DNA from: CAZCVI01 sp964502145
GTDB lineage: Bacteria; Acidobacteriota; Aminicenantia; UBA2199
Reading direction: 5' to 3'
NCBI GenBank assembly: GCA_964502145.1
Contig: CAZCVI010000021.1
Coordinates: 1 to 64,000, forward strand
DNA: 64,000 nt
Numbering within the stretch: position 1 is the stretch's first letter; every line of letters begins with the position of its first letter. The position numbers and the translations under genes are program-made. Shown here in pieces: positions 34,431 through 44,544 of this stretch. The notes under the pieces are model-generated. The model was not told the origin of the DNA and did not search any database. It saw nothing but the letters and a program-made list of their open reading frames with translations.

Positions 34431-35513
34431 TTAAAGACTTTTGGTCATTACCTTGGAACGGAAAGTGAAATTTTGCAATGATAACCGGGACATGTCTTCG
34501 CCGCTGGTTTTGGACTCATAATCGAGATCATAGAGCATCTGCACTATGTGCAACAACTTCTTGTTGGTAAAACCACGGGCAGTCTGGATAAACTTGTTCA
34601 AAAAATAAGAATTCTGGCCCAATAACCGCCCCACTTCAGGCACGGGATAGTTGCGTTTCAATAAAAATTTGGCAATATAAATCTTGTTGTAATGGGTGAC
34701 CAAGGTTCCAATAATCAAGGCGGCCTTGGTGCCGTTCATGAACAGATACCGTAATATACGGAGATACTTGGCGGTATCTTCGGCTTCAATGGCATCGGTC
34801 AAATCCCAGATGGAATGCGCTTCAACACCGGTGATGATTTGATCGATATCCTCGGAATCAATACTCTTCCCACCCGACACATCGGCCACTTCCAGTTTGG
34901 GTAATTGATGCAGCACGGAGATATAATCCTCTTCTTTCATCTCGACAATCTTATCCAAGGCATTGGCGGTAATAGTCTTGCCAATATCTTTTAAATGACG
35001 GGTGATGTACCGCTTAAATTCAATCTCGGAGATGCGATCCAAATCCACATTGTAACAGTTGGGCGAACTGAGTTCCTTGGTAAATTTGTCGATCTTTTCT
35101 TTCTTTAACTGCTTGTATTCATCCTTGGTAGTATTAAAAGAGAAATAAATAATCAACACCGTATTGAGATTGGGTTTCTTCAGATAATCTTCTAACAACC
35201 CCTTGTCGTATTTGGCCAGCGTGACTTTCTTCTCATCACGGATAGTCACAACCAGGACCTTTCTGGATTGCATAAAAAAACTGGAAGATTTGACCTCGCT
35301 GATAATTTCTTCCCAATTGCACTCATCGTACTCGGGATCAAAATAATACCGGCGATAATTAAAATCGGAAATCTCTTCGAGAAAATTGGCCTTGAAGGTT
35401 TTGATAATCTTTTCACCTAAAAACTCATTAAAGCCGGAAAGAATCACCACGGGAAAGGAACCATCCTTTTTTTGGATCTGGGTTAAGAAATCAATAAACG
35501 ACGTGTCTGGCAT
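34431..35513 (-). CDS. holA: DNA polymerase III delta subunit
   Basis: A 360-residue protein of the clamp loader, with a RecA-like N-domain (VVILSGFNEFLGEKIIKTFK) and a conserved mid-region with SSFFMQSRKVLVVTIRDE. The delta C-terminal domain includes ALDKIVEMKEEDYISVLHQL and IWDLTDAIEAEDTAKYLRIL. It has no Walker A, which is usual for delta. Gene order leuS, lptE, holA on one strand is widely conserved. Confidence 0.93.
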   Translation of the reverse strand: MPDTSFIDFLTQIQKKDGSFPVVILSGFNEFLGEKIIKTFKANFLEEISDFNYRRYYFDPEYDECNWEEIISEVKSSSFFMQSRKVLVVTIRDEKKVTLAKYDKGLLEDYLKKPNLNTVLIIYFSFNTTKDEYKQLKKEKIDKFTKELSSPNCYNVDLDRISEIEFKRYITRHLKDIGKTITANALDKIVEMKEEDYISVLHQLPKLEVADVSGGKSIDSEDIDQIITGVEAHSIWDLTDAIEAEDTAKYLRILRYLFMNGTKAALIIGTLVTHYNKIYIAKFLLKRNYPVPEVGRLLGQNSYFLNKFIQTARGFTNKKLLHIVQMLYDLDYESKTSGEDMSRLSLQNFTFRSKVMTKSL

Positions 35514-35522
35514 GGGGGCTTC

Positions 35523-36062
35523 TTAAAAGTTCTCCATTATAGTAGTCACGACACTGGCCGCGAATTTTTCAGCTATTTTTTGCAGGGTATCGGTTTGCTG
35601 GGAAAAAAAATCATCTTGAAATTGGGAAGCGTTTTCCAAAGAATAAGAATCGGTAAAATTGATATCGCTCTCCTCGAAAATAACCTGATTGTTCTGCAAA
35701 TTGATGAAGCGGACATTGGCAGAAATAGTAATCCTGTAGAGATTGGCCATAGAATCCTCGGAATAGGAGATGGGCACAACCGTAAAACTGCTAATCGTGC
35801 CTTCCAATACGGAATCGGCCTGATCGACGCGGTCAACTATTCTCAACTTGCTCCGCTTGATAAATTCTTCCTTGACTGCAAAGGTAATAAACTGATCAGC
35901 CTGGAAGCGAGTGGTTTTGTTCTGGAAATCAGGAATCGCAATGGTGCGGATTTCGGGGGGAATTTGATTGGAAAATCCAGATAACCGATACCCACAACCC
36001 GTAAACAAAGCCATACAGAAGCCCAATAGTACCAACAGTGATAACATTTTATATTTATTCAT
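35523..36062 (-). CDS. lptE: LPS-assembly lipoprotein LptE
   Basis: A 179-residue lipoprotein (TGC, Cys23). The CGYRLSGF start, PPEIRTIAIPDFQNKT, then VVDRVDQADSVLEGTI are characteristic of LptE. LptE plugs the LptD barrel and helps insert lipopolysaccharide in the outer leaflet. This supports an outer membrane with LPS. Between leuS and holA. Confidence 0.93.
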   Translation of the reverse strand: MNKYKMLSLLVLLGFCMALFTGCGYRLSGFSNQIPPEIRTIAIPDFQNKTTRFQADQFITFAVKEEFIKRSKLRIVDRVDQADSVLEGTISSFTVVPISYSEDSMANLYRITISANVRFINLQNNQVIFEESDINFTDSYSLENASQFQDDFFSQQTDTLQKIAEKFAASVVTTIMENF

Positions 36063-36097
36063 GTTTATTTCTTCTCATGTTTATTTCTTCTTTTTTT

Positions 36098-38575
36098 CTA
36101 CTTGATAACGATACTGAGCATCTTGTTCTTGACAAAGATGCTTTTAATGATCTGTTTGCCCGCGATGTGAACCTTGACCTTTTCGGATTGTAGGGCCATT
36201 TGGTTTACTTCTTCCTCTGTCGCATCCAGAGCCACGTAAATCTTATCTCTGATCTTGCCATTCACCTGGATCATGACATTGACACTATCTTCAATAATAT
36301 ACGCTGGATCGTATTCCGGCCACTGGGTTAGTTCTATAAAACCGGTATGACCAGACATCTGCCACAATTCATTGGAAAAATGCGGGGTGAATGGGCCGAT
36401 GAGCTTTATCATGGTGTGAAAGCCATAAGCCAATAACGCGGGATTACTGGCACTTAATGTTTCTCTGGCCCCATTAAAATCATTGAAAAATTCCATCAGC
36501 GCCGCTATGGCAGTATTCAAATGGAAACGTAACTCAATATCCTCCGTGACTTTTTTGATGGTTTGGTTCAGTTTGATATAGATTTTTTTCGCTTCTTCAT
36601 CTGTTATAGTGATAGTCGCTGGAGTAATATCTTTATGAAGGATAATGTCTTCCTTGGACGCGAGGAAGAGGTTCCAGATACGTAATAGGAACCGATGGCA
36701 TCCTTCCACACCTTTATCGTTCCATTCGAGGCCTTTTTCAGGTGGTGCAGCAAACAGAATAAAGAGGCGGGTCGTATCCGCGCCGAATTCAGCAATCATC
36801 GTGTCCGGGTCCACCACATTTCCCTTGGATTTAGACATGGCACTGCCACCGAGGGAAACCATGCCCTGGGTCAAGAGGTGCGGGAAGGGTTCGGACAGAT
36901 TCGTCCAGCCAAAGTCGCGGAATACCTTGGTAAAGAACCGGGCATATATCAAATGGAGAATTGCATGTTCCACGCCGCCAATATACAGGTCCGGCGGCAT
37001 CCATAATTTTGCCTCTTTCACGTCAAAAGGAGCTTGATTACTGGGCCCAGCATAACGGAAAAAGTACCAGGACGAATCAAAAAAGGTATCCATGGTATCG
37101 GTTTCGCGTCGGGCCGATGCGCCACATTTAGGACAAGTCGTTTTAAAGAAAGATTCATCCTTTGCCAAGGGCGAGCCACTTTCAGCAGAGAAATTTTCAA
37201 CCCTGGGTAAACGCACCGGTAAATTTTCCACAGCTTCAGGAACAATACCGCAGGTATCGCAGTAGATCATGGGAATAGGTGTGCCCCAGTATCGTTGTCG
37301 TGAAACACCCCAATCACGCAGACGAAAAATAGTGGTCAGTTCGCCGATGCCTTTTTGTTTGAGGAGTTCATCCATCTTTTGAATCGCTTCTTCTGAGGAG
37401 AGGCCAGTATAAGGACCAGAATTTACCAGGTAACCGTAAGCCGAGAAAACGTCATCCACTGCTTCGTTATAATTGTTGACTTTTTCGGGACTTTCCACGA
37501 TAACCCGGCGAATCGGGATGTTGTATTTCTGTGCGAATTCAAAATCGCGGGTATCATGCGCGGGAACAGACATGATCGCCCCAGTGCCATATCCCATCAA
37601 CACAAAATTGGCCAGCCAGATCGGAGTTTTTTCGCCACTAAACGGATTAATCGCATATTTGCCAGTAAAGAAGCCTTTTTTCTCCGTTAATTCGCGGGAC
37701 GCTTTATTTTCAAACTCCACTTCTTTGATAAATGTGTCAATCGCTTCTTTTTGCGGGTGGTCTTTAATTAATTCTTCCACCATCGGGTGTTTTACCGAGA
37801 GAGCAAAGAAGGTCGCGCCAAAGATAGTGTCCAGTCGGGTCGTAAAGATTTCGATTTCTTTGTCCAAGCCATCTACCTTGAACGTAACACTGGCCCCTTT
37901 ACTTTTTCCGATCCAGTTTTTTTGCATCAGTAAGACTTTGGCCGGCCATTTACTTAAATCGTCGTGGGCAGTGACCAGTTCGTCCGCGTAGTCGGTTATT
38001 TTTAGGAACCATTGGTTCAGCAGTTTGGAATCCACCTGGGATTCGCAACGCCAGCATTGGCCATCCACGACTTGTTCGTTAGCCAAAACAGTATTGCACG
38101 AAGAGCACCAGTTCACTTCCGATTCTTTCTTGTATACCAGACCTTTTTCGAACATTTTTATGAAGATCAATTGGTTCCAGTGATAGTATTCAGGCAGACA
38201 CGTGGCCAATTCCCTGTCCCAGTCGTACCAGAGTCCCATTCGTTTCAATTGGTTTTTCATGACTTGGATATTACTGAGCGTCCACGTTTCCGGGTGCGTT
38301 TTATGTTTGATCGCCGCGTTTTCCGCAGGCATGCCCAGCGCGTCCCAACCAATGGGATGCAACACATTAAAGCCTTTCATCTTTTTGAAACGCGTGATCA
38401 CATCACCGATCGAATAGTTGCGCACATGCCCCATATGCAGTCTACCCGAAGGATAGGGGAACATCTCCAAGCAGTAAAATTTCTCTTTGGCCAAATCGAA
38501 ATCCGCTTTGAACGTCTTCTGCTGATCCCATAATTTCTGCCACTTCTCTTCAATTGCGATAAAATCGTAAGTCAT
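36098..38575 (-). CDS. leuS: Leucyl-tRNA synthetase
   Basis: An 825-residue class I enzyme. HIGH motif HMGH at 47-50 (PYPSGRLHMGHVRNY), KMSKS motif MSKSK near residue 578 (SAMSKSKGNVVDP), CP1 editing domain around 215-400 (TTRLDTIFGATF), and zinc-binding cysteines (CSSCNTVLANEQVVDGQCWRC; also CDTCG and CPKCG). Normal length. GGAG lies 9 nt before the ATG. Confidence 0.97.
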   Translation of the reverse strand: MTYDFIAIEEKWQKLWDQQKTFKADFDLAKEKFYCLEMFPYPSGRLHMGHVRNYSIGDVITRFKKMKGFNVLHPIGWDALGMPAENAAIKHKTHPETWTLSNIQVMKNQLKRMGLWYDWDRELATCLPEYYHWNQLIFIKMFEKGLVYKKESEVNWCSSCNTVLANEQVVDGQCWRCESQVDSKLLNQWFLKITDYADELVTAHDDLSKWPAKVLLMQKNWIGKSKGASVTFKVDGLDKEIEIFTTRLDTIFGATFFALSVKHPMVEELIKDHPQKEAIDTFIKEVEFENKASRELTEKKGFFTGKYAINPFSGEKTPIWLANFVLMGYGTGAIMSVPAHDTRDFEFAQKYNIPIRRVIVESPEKVNNYNEAVDDVFSAYGYLVNSGPYTGLSSEEAIQKMDELLKQKGIGELTTIFRLRDWGVSRQRYWGTPIPMIYCDTCGIVPEAVENLPVRLPRVENFSAESGSPLAKDESFFKTTCPKCGASARRETDTMDTFFDSSWYFFRYAGPSNQAPFDVKEAKLWMPPDLYIGGVEHAILHLIYARFFTKVFRDFGWTNLSEPFPHLLTQGMVSLGGSAMSKSKGNVVDPDTMIAEFGADTTRLFILFAAPPEKGLEWNDKGVEGCHRFLLRIWNLFLASKEDIILHKDITPATITITDEEAKKIYIKLNQTIKKVTEDIELRFHLNTAIAALMEFFNDFNGARETLSASNPALLAYGFHTMIKLIGPFTPHFSNELWQMSGHTGFIELTQWPEYDPAYIIEDSVNVMIQVNGKIRDKIYVALDATEEEVNQMALQSEKVKVHIAGKQIIKSIFVKNKMLSIVIK

Positions 38576-38796
38576 AATTATTGCTCCACTAGGATATTGA
38601 ACTTATTATCAAACTTATTATAGAACTTATATTATACTCCAAACTCCCGTTCCATTCAAATAAAAAATGCCCAAGGCAGAAATTCTTATTGGACTTGCGC
38701 TGGGACTGGGATCAAAATTGTGGAAAAAAAAGGATAGGTCTTGTTTTTTTTTAAAAAAAATATTAATATAGAGTATACATAAATGCAGGTGATAAA
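38576..38796. other. Divergent intergenic region leuS / GAF gene
   Basis: No coding frame. Minus-oriented TATAAT-like boxes near 38,590-38,640 may serve leuS. The plus side has TATACAT before GCAGGTGATAAA, the RBS of the GAF gene. Confidence 0.35.
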
Positions 38797-39351
38797 ATGA
38801 GAGACATAAATGAGTTAATCGCTAAATTGCGGATTGAAATTGTCAAGGAAGACCGGGACGCAGCGTTCCGGGAAGTGATGAAAGAGATCGAGGCCTTTTA
38901 TACAGAGAACCTCTTTCTGGAACCTTATTCAGTGGGAATATTCTTGGTCAACGATGAGCGGACCGTGCTTTCTTTTGCTTGTCCGGCTTACTTGGTCAAT
39001 TCAGGGATGATACCAGTCAGTTCTACCGAGGCCTTTACCGCCAGTATTTACAGGACTGGCAGAGGCGTCATAGAGAATAATCTCCAACAGCAGAAACATC
39101 TGGCTATTTTTGAGGTCATTCGGACTCCCGAAGGCAAGTACCTACCCATCTTCAAAATGATGGGGGCCTTAATTGCTGTTGAAAACGATAAAATCGGAGT
39201 TATTGAAATTTCGCGACGTTCCATAGACCCAAAGGATCAGGGTGATGATTTTACCGATACTGATTTACAGTTCCTGGATAAAACCATTAAAATTTTCGCG
39301 CCTTATATCAAGCGCGTTTTACCGCCCAATTTCCGTGGCAAGATAAGTTAA
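38797..39351 (+). CDS. GAF-like domain protein
   Basis: A 184-residue cytosolic protein. The central region (PYSVGIFLVNDERTVLSFA, TGRGVIENNLQQQKHLAIF, MGALIAVENDKIGVIEISRR) follows the GAF fold order, and the end carries the usual helix (DLQFLDKTIKIFAPYIK). No output domain is attached, so it may bind a small ligand and act on a partner. It lies 71 bp before pyrE. Confidence 0.65.
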   Translation: MRDINELIAKLRIEIVKEDRDAAFREVMKEIEAFYTENLFLEPYSVGIFLVNDERTVLSFACPAYLVNSGMIPVSSTEAFTASIYRTGRGVIENNLQQQKHLAIFEVIRTPEGKYLPIFKMMGALIAVENDKIGVIEISRRSIDPKDQGDDFTDTDLQFLDKTIKIFAPYIKRVLPPNFRGKIS

Positions 39352-39422
39352 GGTTTGGATTGTCAAAGGCTCAGAAACAATCATATGAAATCGAAGAGGC
39401 TTTATTAAAACAAGAGTATACC

Positions 39423-39962
39423 ATGACTGATAAAGAACGTTTGAAAGAAATACTGTTGGAAAAATCAGTGATTACTGGCCGGGAGTTCAAGTTGGCGTCT
39501 GGCAGGACAAGTGATTTTTATGTTGATGCCCGGGTCACTACCCTTCATCCAGAAGGCGCGTATTTATGCGGGAAAATCTTCCTGGAGATGTTAAAAGAGT
39601 TTAAAGTTGATGCAGTGGGCGGTTATTCCATCGGCGCCGACCCGATTGTCACTGCTATTGCAGTACACAGTCACATGGCTGGGCGTCCATTACCCGCTTT
39701 TATCATCCGCAAAGAAGAGAAATCCCACGGCACTGGCAAAGTGATCGAAGGTAATTTCCCCGAGCATGCGAACGTCGCCATTTTTGATGATGTAGTCACT
39801 TCTGGTGGTTCCATTTTAAAAGGAGCCGCGCAAGTAGAGAAGCAGGGTGGCCATGTAGTTGTGATCATGTCCGTGATTGACCGCGAAGAAGGCGGCAAAG
39901 AAATCATCGAAGCCGGTGGTTATAAATTACTCTCTATCTTCACCAAAAAAGACCTGCTTTAA
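39423..39962 (+). CDS. pyrE: Orotate phosphoribosyltransferase
   Basis: A 179-residue enzyme of UMP synthesis, converting orotate and PRPP to OMP. PRPP loop VAIFDDVVTSGGS; ITGREFKLASGRTSDFYVDAR and FIIRKEEKSHGTGKVIEG are typical. A longer TTG-started version (from 39,360) is possible, but the 21 extra residues are not family-like, so ATG 39,423 is preferred, with a weak AAGAG upstream. 21 bp before darG. Confidence 0.93.
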   Translation: MTDKERLKEILLEKSVITGREFKLASGRTSDFYVDARVTTLHPEGAYLCGKIFLEMLKEFKVDAVGGYSIGADPIVTAIAVHSHMAGRPLPAFIIRKEEKSHGTGKVIEGNFPEHANVAIFDDVVTSGGSILKGAAQVEKQGGHVVVIMSVIDREEGGKEIIEAGGYKLLSIFTKKDLL

Positions 39963-39983
39963 CCGGTTATCAGGAGACAATCT

Positions 39984-40910
39984 ATGCTGACTTACGTGGT
40001 TGGCGATTTATTTCGCTCACCTGCCCATGTATTGGTGAATACAGTCAATACCGTGGGTGTGATGGGCAAAGGGATCGCCAAAACATTCAAACAGATATAC
40101 CCGGAAATGTTTGAAAAGTACCGGCAGCTTTGTGAAACCGGGGCACTCACCGTTGGAAAGCTTTGGATTTATAAAACACCGAATAAATGGATTCTAAATT
40201 TCCCAACGAAAACCACTTGGCGTCAACCCTCCAGACTGGAATATATTGAGCAGGGTTTGAGTGCTTTTTTAAAAGCGTATGCAGATCGGGGTGTTACCAG
40301 TATTGCCTTTCCTGCGCTGGGATGTGGAAACGGCGAATTAGATTGGGAGAATCAGGTTCGTCCTCTGATGGAACAATACTTAAAACCCCTTCCCATTGAT
40401 ATTTTTATCTATGTCTACCGAAAAAACTCCGGCATTCCTGAGCATAAAAATATTCAAGATATCTCTGGGTGGTTGAGGCAACAACCAGAATTGTTGGGAT
40501 TTTCTGAAGTTCAGATAGATTTAAAGAAAATCATTGGTGCGGGAATCCACTTAAAATCCTTTTATGAAGATCAAACATTTTCTGTTCAATGGGTGGAGCA
40601 GGAAGAGAGAATCGCAATCTCGGTTGGACATAACACAGAATTTATCTATTTCGAGGAATTACTTGAATTCTGGAGCTTGATTCGATCGTATGGATTCGGA
40701 TTCCCCGCTGTTTTGCCGGCCAGCGTTGCTCCATACAGAACTTATCTGTTGGCTCTTTTTGCCAAACTCCCTTACTGTTATGAAGTGATGGTCAGTAAAA
40801 ATTATGGTGCTTTGGGAACATATCAAGCTCGTAGTATTCAGTATATTCCTCAATCCACCTATGCAAATGAACTTTTTAACGGAACACCCGAACACCTGAT
40901 CGCCGTATGA
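39984..40910 (+). CDS. darG: DarG-like macrodomain DNA ADP-ribosylglycohydrolase (antitoxin)
   Basis: A 308-residue protein. The N-terminal macrodomain (1-150) has VNTVNTVGVMGKGIAKTFK, then FPTKTTWRQPSRLEYIEQG and SIAFPALGCGNGELDW, all hallmarks of the DarG/ALC1-like clade that strips ADP-ribose from thymidine or guanine in DNA. The C-terminal ~155 residues may bind and neutralise DarT. CAGGAGACAATCT is the RBS. It overlaps the next gene (DarT) by 4 bp. The gene order antitoxin-then-toxin is opposite to the commonly described darT-darG. Confidence 0.85.
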   Translation: MLTYVVGDLFRSPAHVLVNTVNTVGVMGKGIAKTFKQIYPEMFEKYRQLCETGALTVGKLWIYKTPNKWILNFPTKTTWRQPSRLEYIEQGLSAFLKAYADRGVTSIAFPALGCGNGELDWENQVRPLMEQYLKPLPIDIFIYVYRKNSGIPEHKNIQDISGWLRQQPELLGFSEVQIDLKKIIGAGIHLKSFYEDQTFSVQWVEQEERIAISVGHNTEFIYFEELLEFWSLIRSYGFGFPAVLPASVAPYRTYLLALFAKLPYCYEVMVSKNYGALGTYQARSIQYIPQSTYANELFNGTPEHLIAV

Positions 40911-41908
40911 ATCAGTTAAAAATCGGTTCTGAAAAAATACTTCAGCACATTGAAAATTTATCCAATAAAATTGGCTTAGCGGAATCCCAAAGATTCTGGC
41001 CACACCATCTGTTTCATTTCACAGATATTACCAACGCCATAAATATTTTAACGGACGGATATTTATACCCACGGAATCGGCTGAAACATGCAGGAAAATT
41101 CTCAACTGATATTGCCTGTCCTGATATCATTGATAATACACCCGATAAATGGAAAGATTTTGTCAGGCTTTATTTTAGACCACGAACCCCCATGTTGTAT
41201 CGTATTGAAGGCTTTCGCCCAAAAGGAAATCTCCCACTAGGCGCGCATTGCCCTGTTCCCATCTTCTTCCTCTTTGAGGCAAAGAAAATTTTAACTTCTA
41301 AGGATACACGCTTCAGTAACGGGAACCTCGCGGCAACGGGTGTAGAAGTAGACGATTCTGTCGAGTTCTATTTAAAATTACCTTTTAACAAAATCTATCA
41401 TGATGTAAGCCTATTCCAATTTAGTGAAAACGATAAAAATTCGATTAAATTCCATAGGCATGCAGAGATTATTGTTCCCGAAAAATTGGATTTATCCGCC
41501 TTGAAATTGATTTATTGCCGTTCTCGCGCTGAATTTGAGACATTAATACATTTACTCCCTCCTGAGAAATGGGAGCAATGGAAAAACAAAATAGGTGTAG
41601 CTAGACGGAATCTTTTATTTTTTTCACAATGGGTTTATGTGGAAAAAGTGAATCTCGATTCATCATCTATTGAATTTTGTTTTAACCCTTCTCGTCTTTC
41701 ATCCCCTTTTCATGCCGAAGTATCACTTACAAAAATAGCAAGAAATAAGCTTTGGTCAATGGTGTATCCAGCACTAAACACTGAAGAGCGGTTGAGCGTA
41801 GATATTTCACACTTGGAACACCCAAATTATTATGCGGTCTCCTTAAAACTAGATGGACATATCGCTTATTCAAGCGTATATAATAAAGAATCCGAAAACG
41901 TTTTTTAA
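40907..41908 (+). CDS. darT: DarT-like DNA ADP-ribosyltransferase toxin (DUF4433), large form
   Basis: A 333-residue protein. HHLFHFTDITNAINIL with LYPRNRL, then VRLYFRPRTPMLYRIEG, AHCPVPIFFLFEAKKIL, FSNGNLAATG, and RHAEIIVPEKLDLSALKLIYCRS give the DUF4433 order. The E in RHAE aligns with the catalytic glutamate. The length and the FRPRTPMLYR motif fit the DarT1-like branch rather than the ~210-residue DarT2. The last ~120 residues extend beyond the catalytic domain. The system blocks phage replication by modifying DNA. Intact, so likely functional. Confidence 0.85.
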   Translation: MNQLKIGSEKILQHIENLSNKIGLAESQRFWPHHLFHFTDITNAINILTDGYLYPRNRLKHAGKFSTDIACPDIIDNTPDKWKDFVRLYFRPRTPMLYRIEGFRPKGNLPLGAHCPVPIFFLFEAKKILTSKDTRFSNGNLAATGVEVDDSVEFYLKLPFNKIYHDVSLFQFSENDKNSIKFHRHAEIIVPEKLDLSALKLIYCRSRAEFETLIHLLPPEKWEQWKNKIGVARRNLLFFSQWVYVEKVNLDSSSIEFCFNPSRLSSPFHAEVSLTKIARNKLWSMVYPALNTEERLSVDISHLEHPNYYAVSLKLDGHIAYSSVYNKESENVF

Positions 41909-41914
41909 CTGGTG

Positions 41915-42901
41915 CTATCCCAATTCTTTTATAATTTGTAAGATGCGGTCATGGACGGCGGGGATGGAAGCGAAGATACCACGGTTCTTTGTCAGGGTTG
42001 TACCGGTGGTGAAATCCAATTTATGGCCGTCGACATCTGTTACAATGCCACCCGCTTCTTCAACGATCAAACTGCCTGCCGCATGGTCCCAGATTTTTTC
42101 TTTGTAATCTGGTGTTTCAGGGTGGGGGATGCGCAGGTATATTTCCGCATTGCCACCCGCCACAATCGCGTACTTCACTTGACTGTCCATCTGCACTGGC
42201 CGTTGTTCCATTTTTAATAACTTCGAGATATGCAACTGCATTTCCATATGACTATGTGCCGACACATAACTTTCAACAAAACGCATCTTGGTCGGGTCAG
42301 TGATAGACGAAACATGAACCCTCTGACTAAACAAATTATCCACATTGATAAGATAGGTTTTTCCCCCTTTCAGCGCCGTAAGAATATAACCCTGGGTAGA
42401 AGTTTGTCCAGGAACTTCCAGATTCGGACAACCCAATATGCCCACTTCCACTTGACCTTCCACAATCAACGCCAAAGCCACTGCAAATTGCTCGCCCCGC
42501 AAGAACCCTTTTGTACCATCAATCGGGTCCAGCGCCCAGAACTTCGTATGAGCAGGTAATTGACACCCCAGATCAATACTGGAGAAGAGGTTTTCCTTAT
42601 TTATAATACAATCAATTGCCGCGTCTTTTTTCAGATAATACAATATCTTATTAAGAATCGCCTGATGCTCCTTTTTTTGGAGTGCAGCCGAACACTCTTC
42701 ACCGACAATCGGAGTATCCGGGAAATAGGTGTTCAAGATACGGCAGACCACAGCCTGGGAAGCAAAATCCGCAATAGTTACCGGGCTTTTGTCTGCTTTT
42801 GTGATCGTTTCCCCGTGGGTTAATTCAGCTTGGATAGTTCTGCAAATGCGCATTGCTTCGATGACCGCGTATTGACCGATTGCTAAATCCTGTTTGTACA
42901 T
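41915..42901 (-). CDS. 3'(2'),5'-bisphosphate nucleotidase / inositol monophosphatase family
   Basis: A 328-residue Mg-dependent phosphatase with WALDPIDGTKGFLRGEQFA (metal-binding DPIDGT), TIADFASQAVV near the start, and KIWDHAAGSLIVEEAGG at the end. These match HAL2/CysQ-like enzymes that remove pAp formed in sulfate assimilation. ATG at 42,901 is chosen, because GAGGAGCAACAC precedes it; the ATG at 42,916 has none. Converges with the DarT gene. Confidence 0.88.
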   Translation of the reverse strand: MYKQDLAIGQYAVIEAMRICRTIQAELTHGETITKADKSPVTIADFASQAVVCRILNTYFPDTPIVGEECSAALQKKEHQAILNKILYYLKKDAAIDCIINKENLFSSIDLGCQLPAHTKFWALDPIDGTKGFLRGEQFAVALALIVEGQVEVGILGCPNLEVPGQTSTQGYILTALKGGKTYLINVDNLFSQRVHVSSITDPTKMRFVESYVSAHSHMEMQLHISKLLKMEQRPVQMDSQVKYAIVAGGNAEIYLRIPHPETPDYKEKIWDHAAGSLIVEEAGGIVTDVDGHKLDFTTGTTLTKNRGIFASIPAVHDRILQIIKELG

Positions 42902-43014
42902 AGTGTTGCTCCTCATTCATTTTCCGGTTAGAAATTGCGATGGAATTTTTTTATATGGAATCTTACCAGTATGTCTTTACGTTATATATTATAAAAAAAA
43001 ACGGTTGCTGTCAA

Positions 43015-44412
43015 TTACTTTTTTTTCTCCGGTGCATAAAAATGAATCATCCGCGTGACAGCCGCCGCACACACACTGCAATAGGGTTGAAGGGTAGAAG
43101 AGAACATGAGACAATCCACAGCAGGTCTGTAAAAACCGTTCGTGGCATAACCTGCACCTTCAAAAGCACCGATTTTTCCTTTGAACTTGGGATTGGCCAG
43201 ATGGAGTTTTTTCTGTCTGGGATTCATTTTATTGTCAAAATTATCTTTGTCCCAAGGCGTTGGGATAGCGATGTCTTTGGTGCAAAATGATTTCCATTTT
43301 AATTGCGTCGGATTTAACAGTGCCGTGATATTGGGTTCTGTCGGTTCAATGCCCAGCGGGTAGAACTCGTTGTAAGCCACAGTCGCTGCATAATATTCAT
43401 CTGCTAACCCGCCAAAAGAGTGACCGAATTCGTGCAGCAAGAGATAAGAATGCTTTTCTGGATTAGTCGTAAAAAGACAATAGGCATTATATATCCCCCC
43501 ACCACCATAACGCGAACTGTTGACCATAATTATCAGTGCATCGTAAGGAGCATGCGCTGCAATGTCGCGGATCATGCGGTTCTCTTCAGTTAAATTGTAC
43601 CGATCTAAACCCAGAGCATTAAACGTGCTCCCCACTACTGTGTTTTTATAAATACCTTCAACAGGTTGGTCCGTGCCGCTCTCTAAAGACGCTTTAAAAA
43701 CACCGTACACATTAAACAGGTGGCGGTTACTTTGATAGGGTTCATGCTTGAAAAAAAGATCGGTGATGTTTTTCATATCCTGGATGAATTTATCTTTTTC
43801 AGCCAATGTATATCCTTCCGCGATAAAAGCCAAGTCGACCTTGTCATGAGCGTCCCCATTTTTAATGATTTCCGTCACCGTGACCCCATCCAGTAGTGAC
43901 TCTTTTGAAATCTCAATCGACTTTGGGTCAATGATTTGTTGGAACACCGGATGCAGAATGTTTTTACGGTCCCTACGTTCGATAGTGAATTTAATCTTTT
44001 CTTTTGGGAAAGGAAGCAACGCTGTTTCGTGATAGGTGCGTTTGATACCTTGGGCCGCCATATCTGTGGTCATGTATTCCGAACAATAACTGGTGAACCC
44101 CTTCGAATAAATCAGCGTACCCGAATCGACATGGTAAATCTTAATATAGTAGCTGCCATTATCGAAACCGTCCAGCACGTTTTCCGGGTTTCCTGCCCAG
44201 ATGCCTTGCTGGTAGATTTTATCCAGGGAAAACAATTCGCTCGTTTTATCCGCCGTGTGGTAATAATCCACACGCATCGTCTTGTCCTCGAAATACTGTT
44301 GAAAGAAGGAAGTGTCGCTTGTATACAAGGAAAAAACACCCGCAGAAAACAGAAACAGCAGCACACCCAAAAAAGTAAAACAAAAAACTGAAATTTTTAA
44401 TTTAGAATTCAT
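43015..44412 (-). CDS. M64-family metallopeptidase, exported
   Basis: A 465-residue protein. It has a signal peptide (1-30), a prodomain-like beta region, then a zinc protease domain (about 175-460) with the extended motif HEFGHSFGGLADEYY and an earlier VDLAFIAEGYT. IgA-peptidase-M64-like proteins have this arrangement. Cysteines near the C-terminus (YCSVCAAAV) may bind metal or form a disulfide. GGAGGTGTCTT precedes the ATG at 44,412; an in-frame ATG at 44,445 would disrupt the signal. Confidence 0.88.
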   Translation of the reverse strand: MNSKLKISVFCFTFLGVLLFLFSAGVFSLYTSDTSFFQQYFEDKTMRVDYYHTADKTSELFSLDKIYQQGIWAGNPENVLDGFDNGSYYIKIYHVDSGTLIYSKGFTSYCSEYMTTDMAAQGIKRTYHETALLPFPKEKIKFTIERRDRKNILHPVFQQIIDPKSIEISKESLLDGVTVTEIIKNGDAHDKVDLAFIAEGYTLAEKDKFIQDMKNITDLFFKHEPYQSNRHLFNVYGVFKASLESGTDQPVEGIYKNTVVGSTFNALGLDRYNLTEENRMIRDIAAHAPYDALIIMVNSSRYGGGGIYNAYCLFTTNPEKHSYLLLHEFGHSFGGLADEYYAATVAYNEFYPLGIEPTEPNITALLNPTQLKWKSFCTKDIAIPTPWDKDNFDNKMNPRQKKLHLANPKFKGKIGAFEGAGYATNGFYRPAVDCLMFSSTLQPYCSVCAAAVTRMIHFYAPEKKK

Positions 44413-44544
44413 AAGACACCTCCATTTAAACCAAAGTTTTAACACAAGTATTCTTATAAGTCAAGGGATTTTCTGGCTCTGGATTTATTCCCAGTAGTGT
44501 GGTATACTTTGAATTTATCAGAGATGTGAGCGTAATGAAACGTA

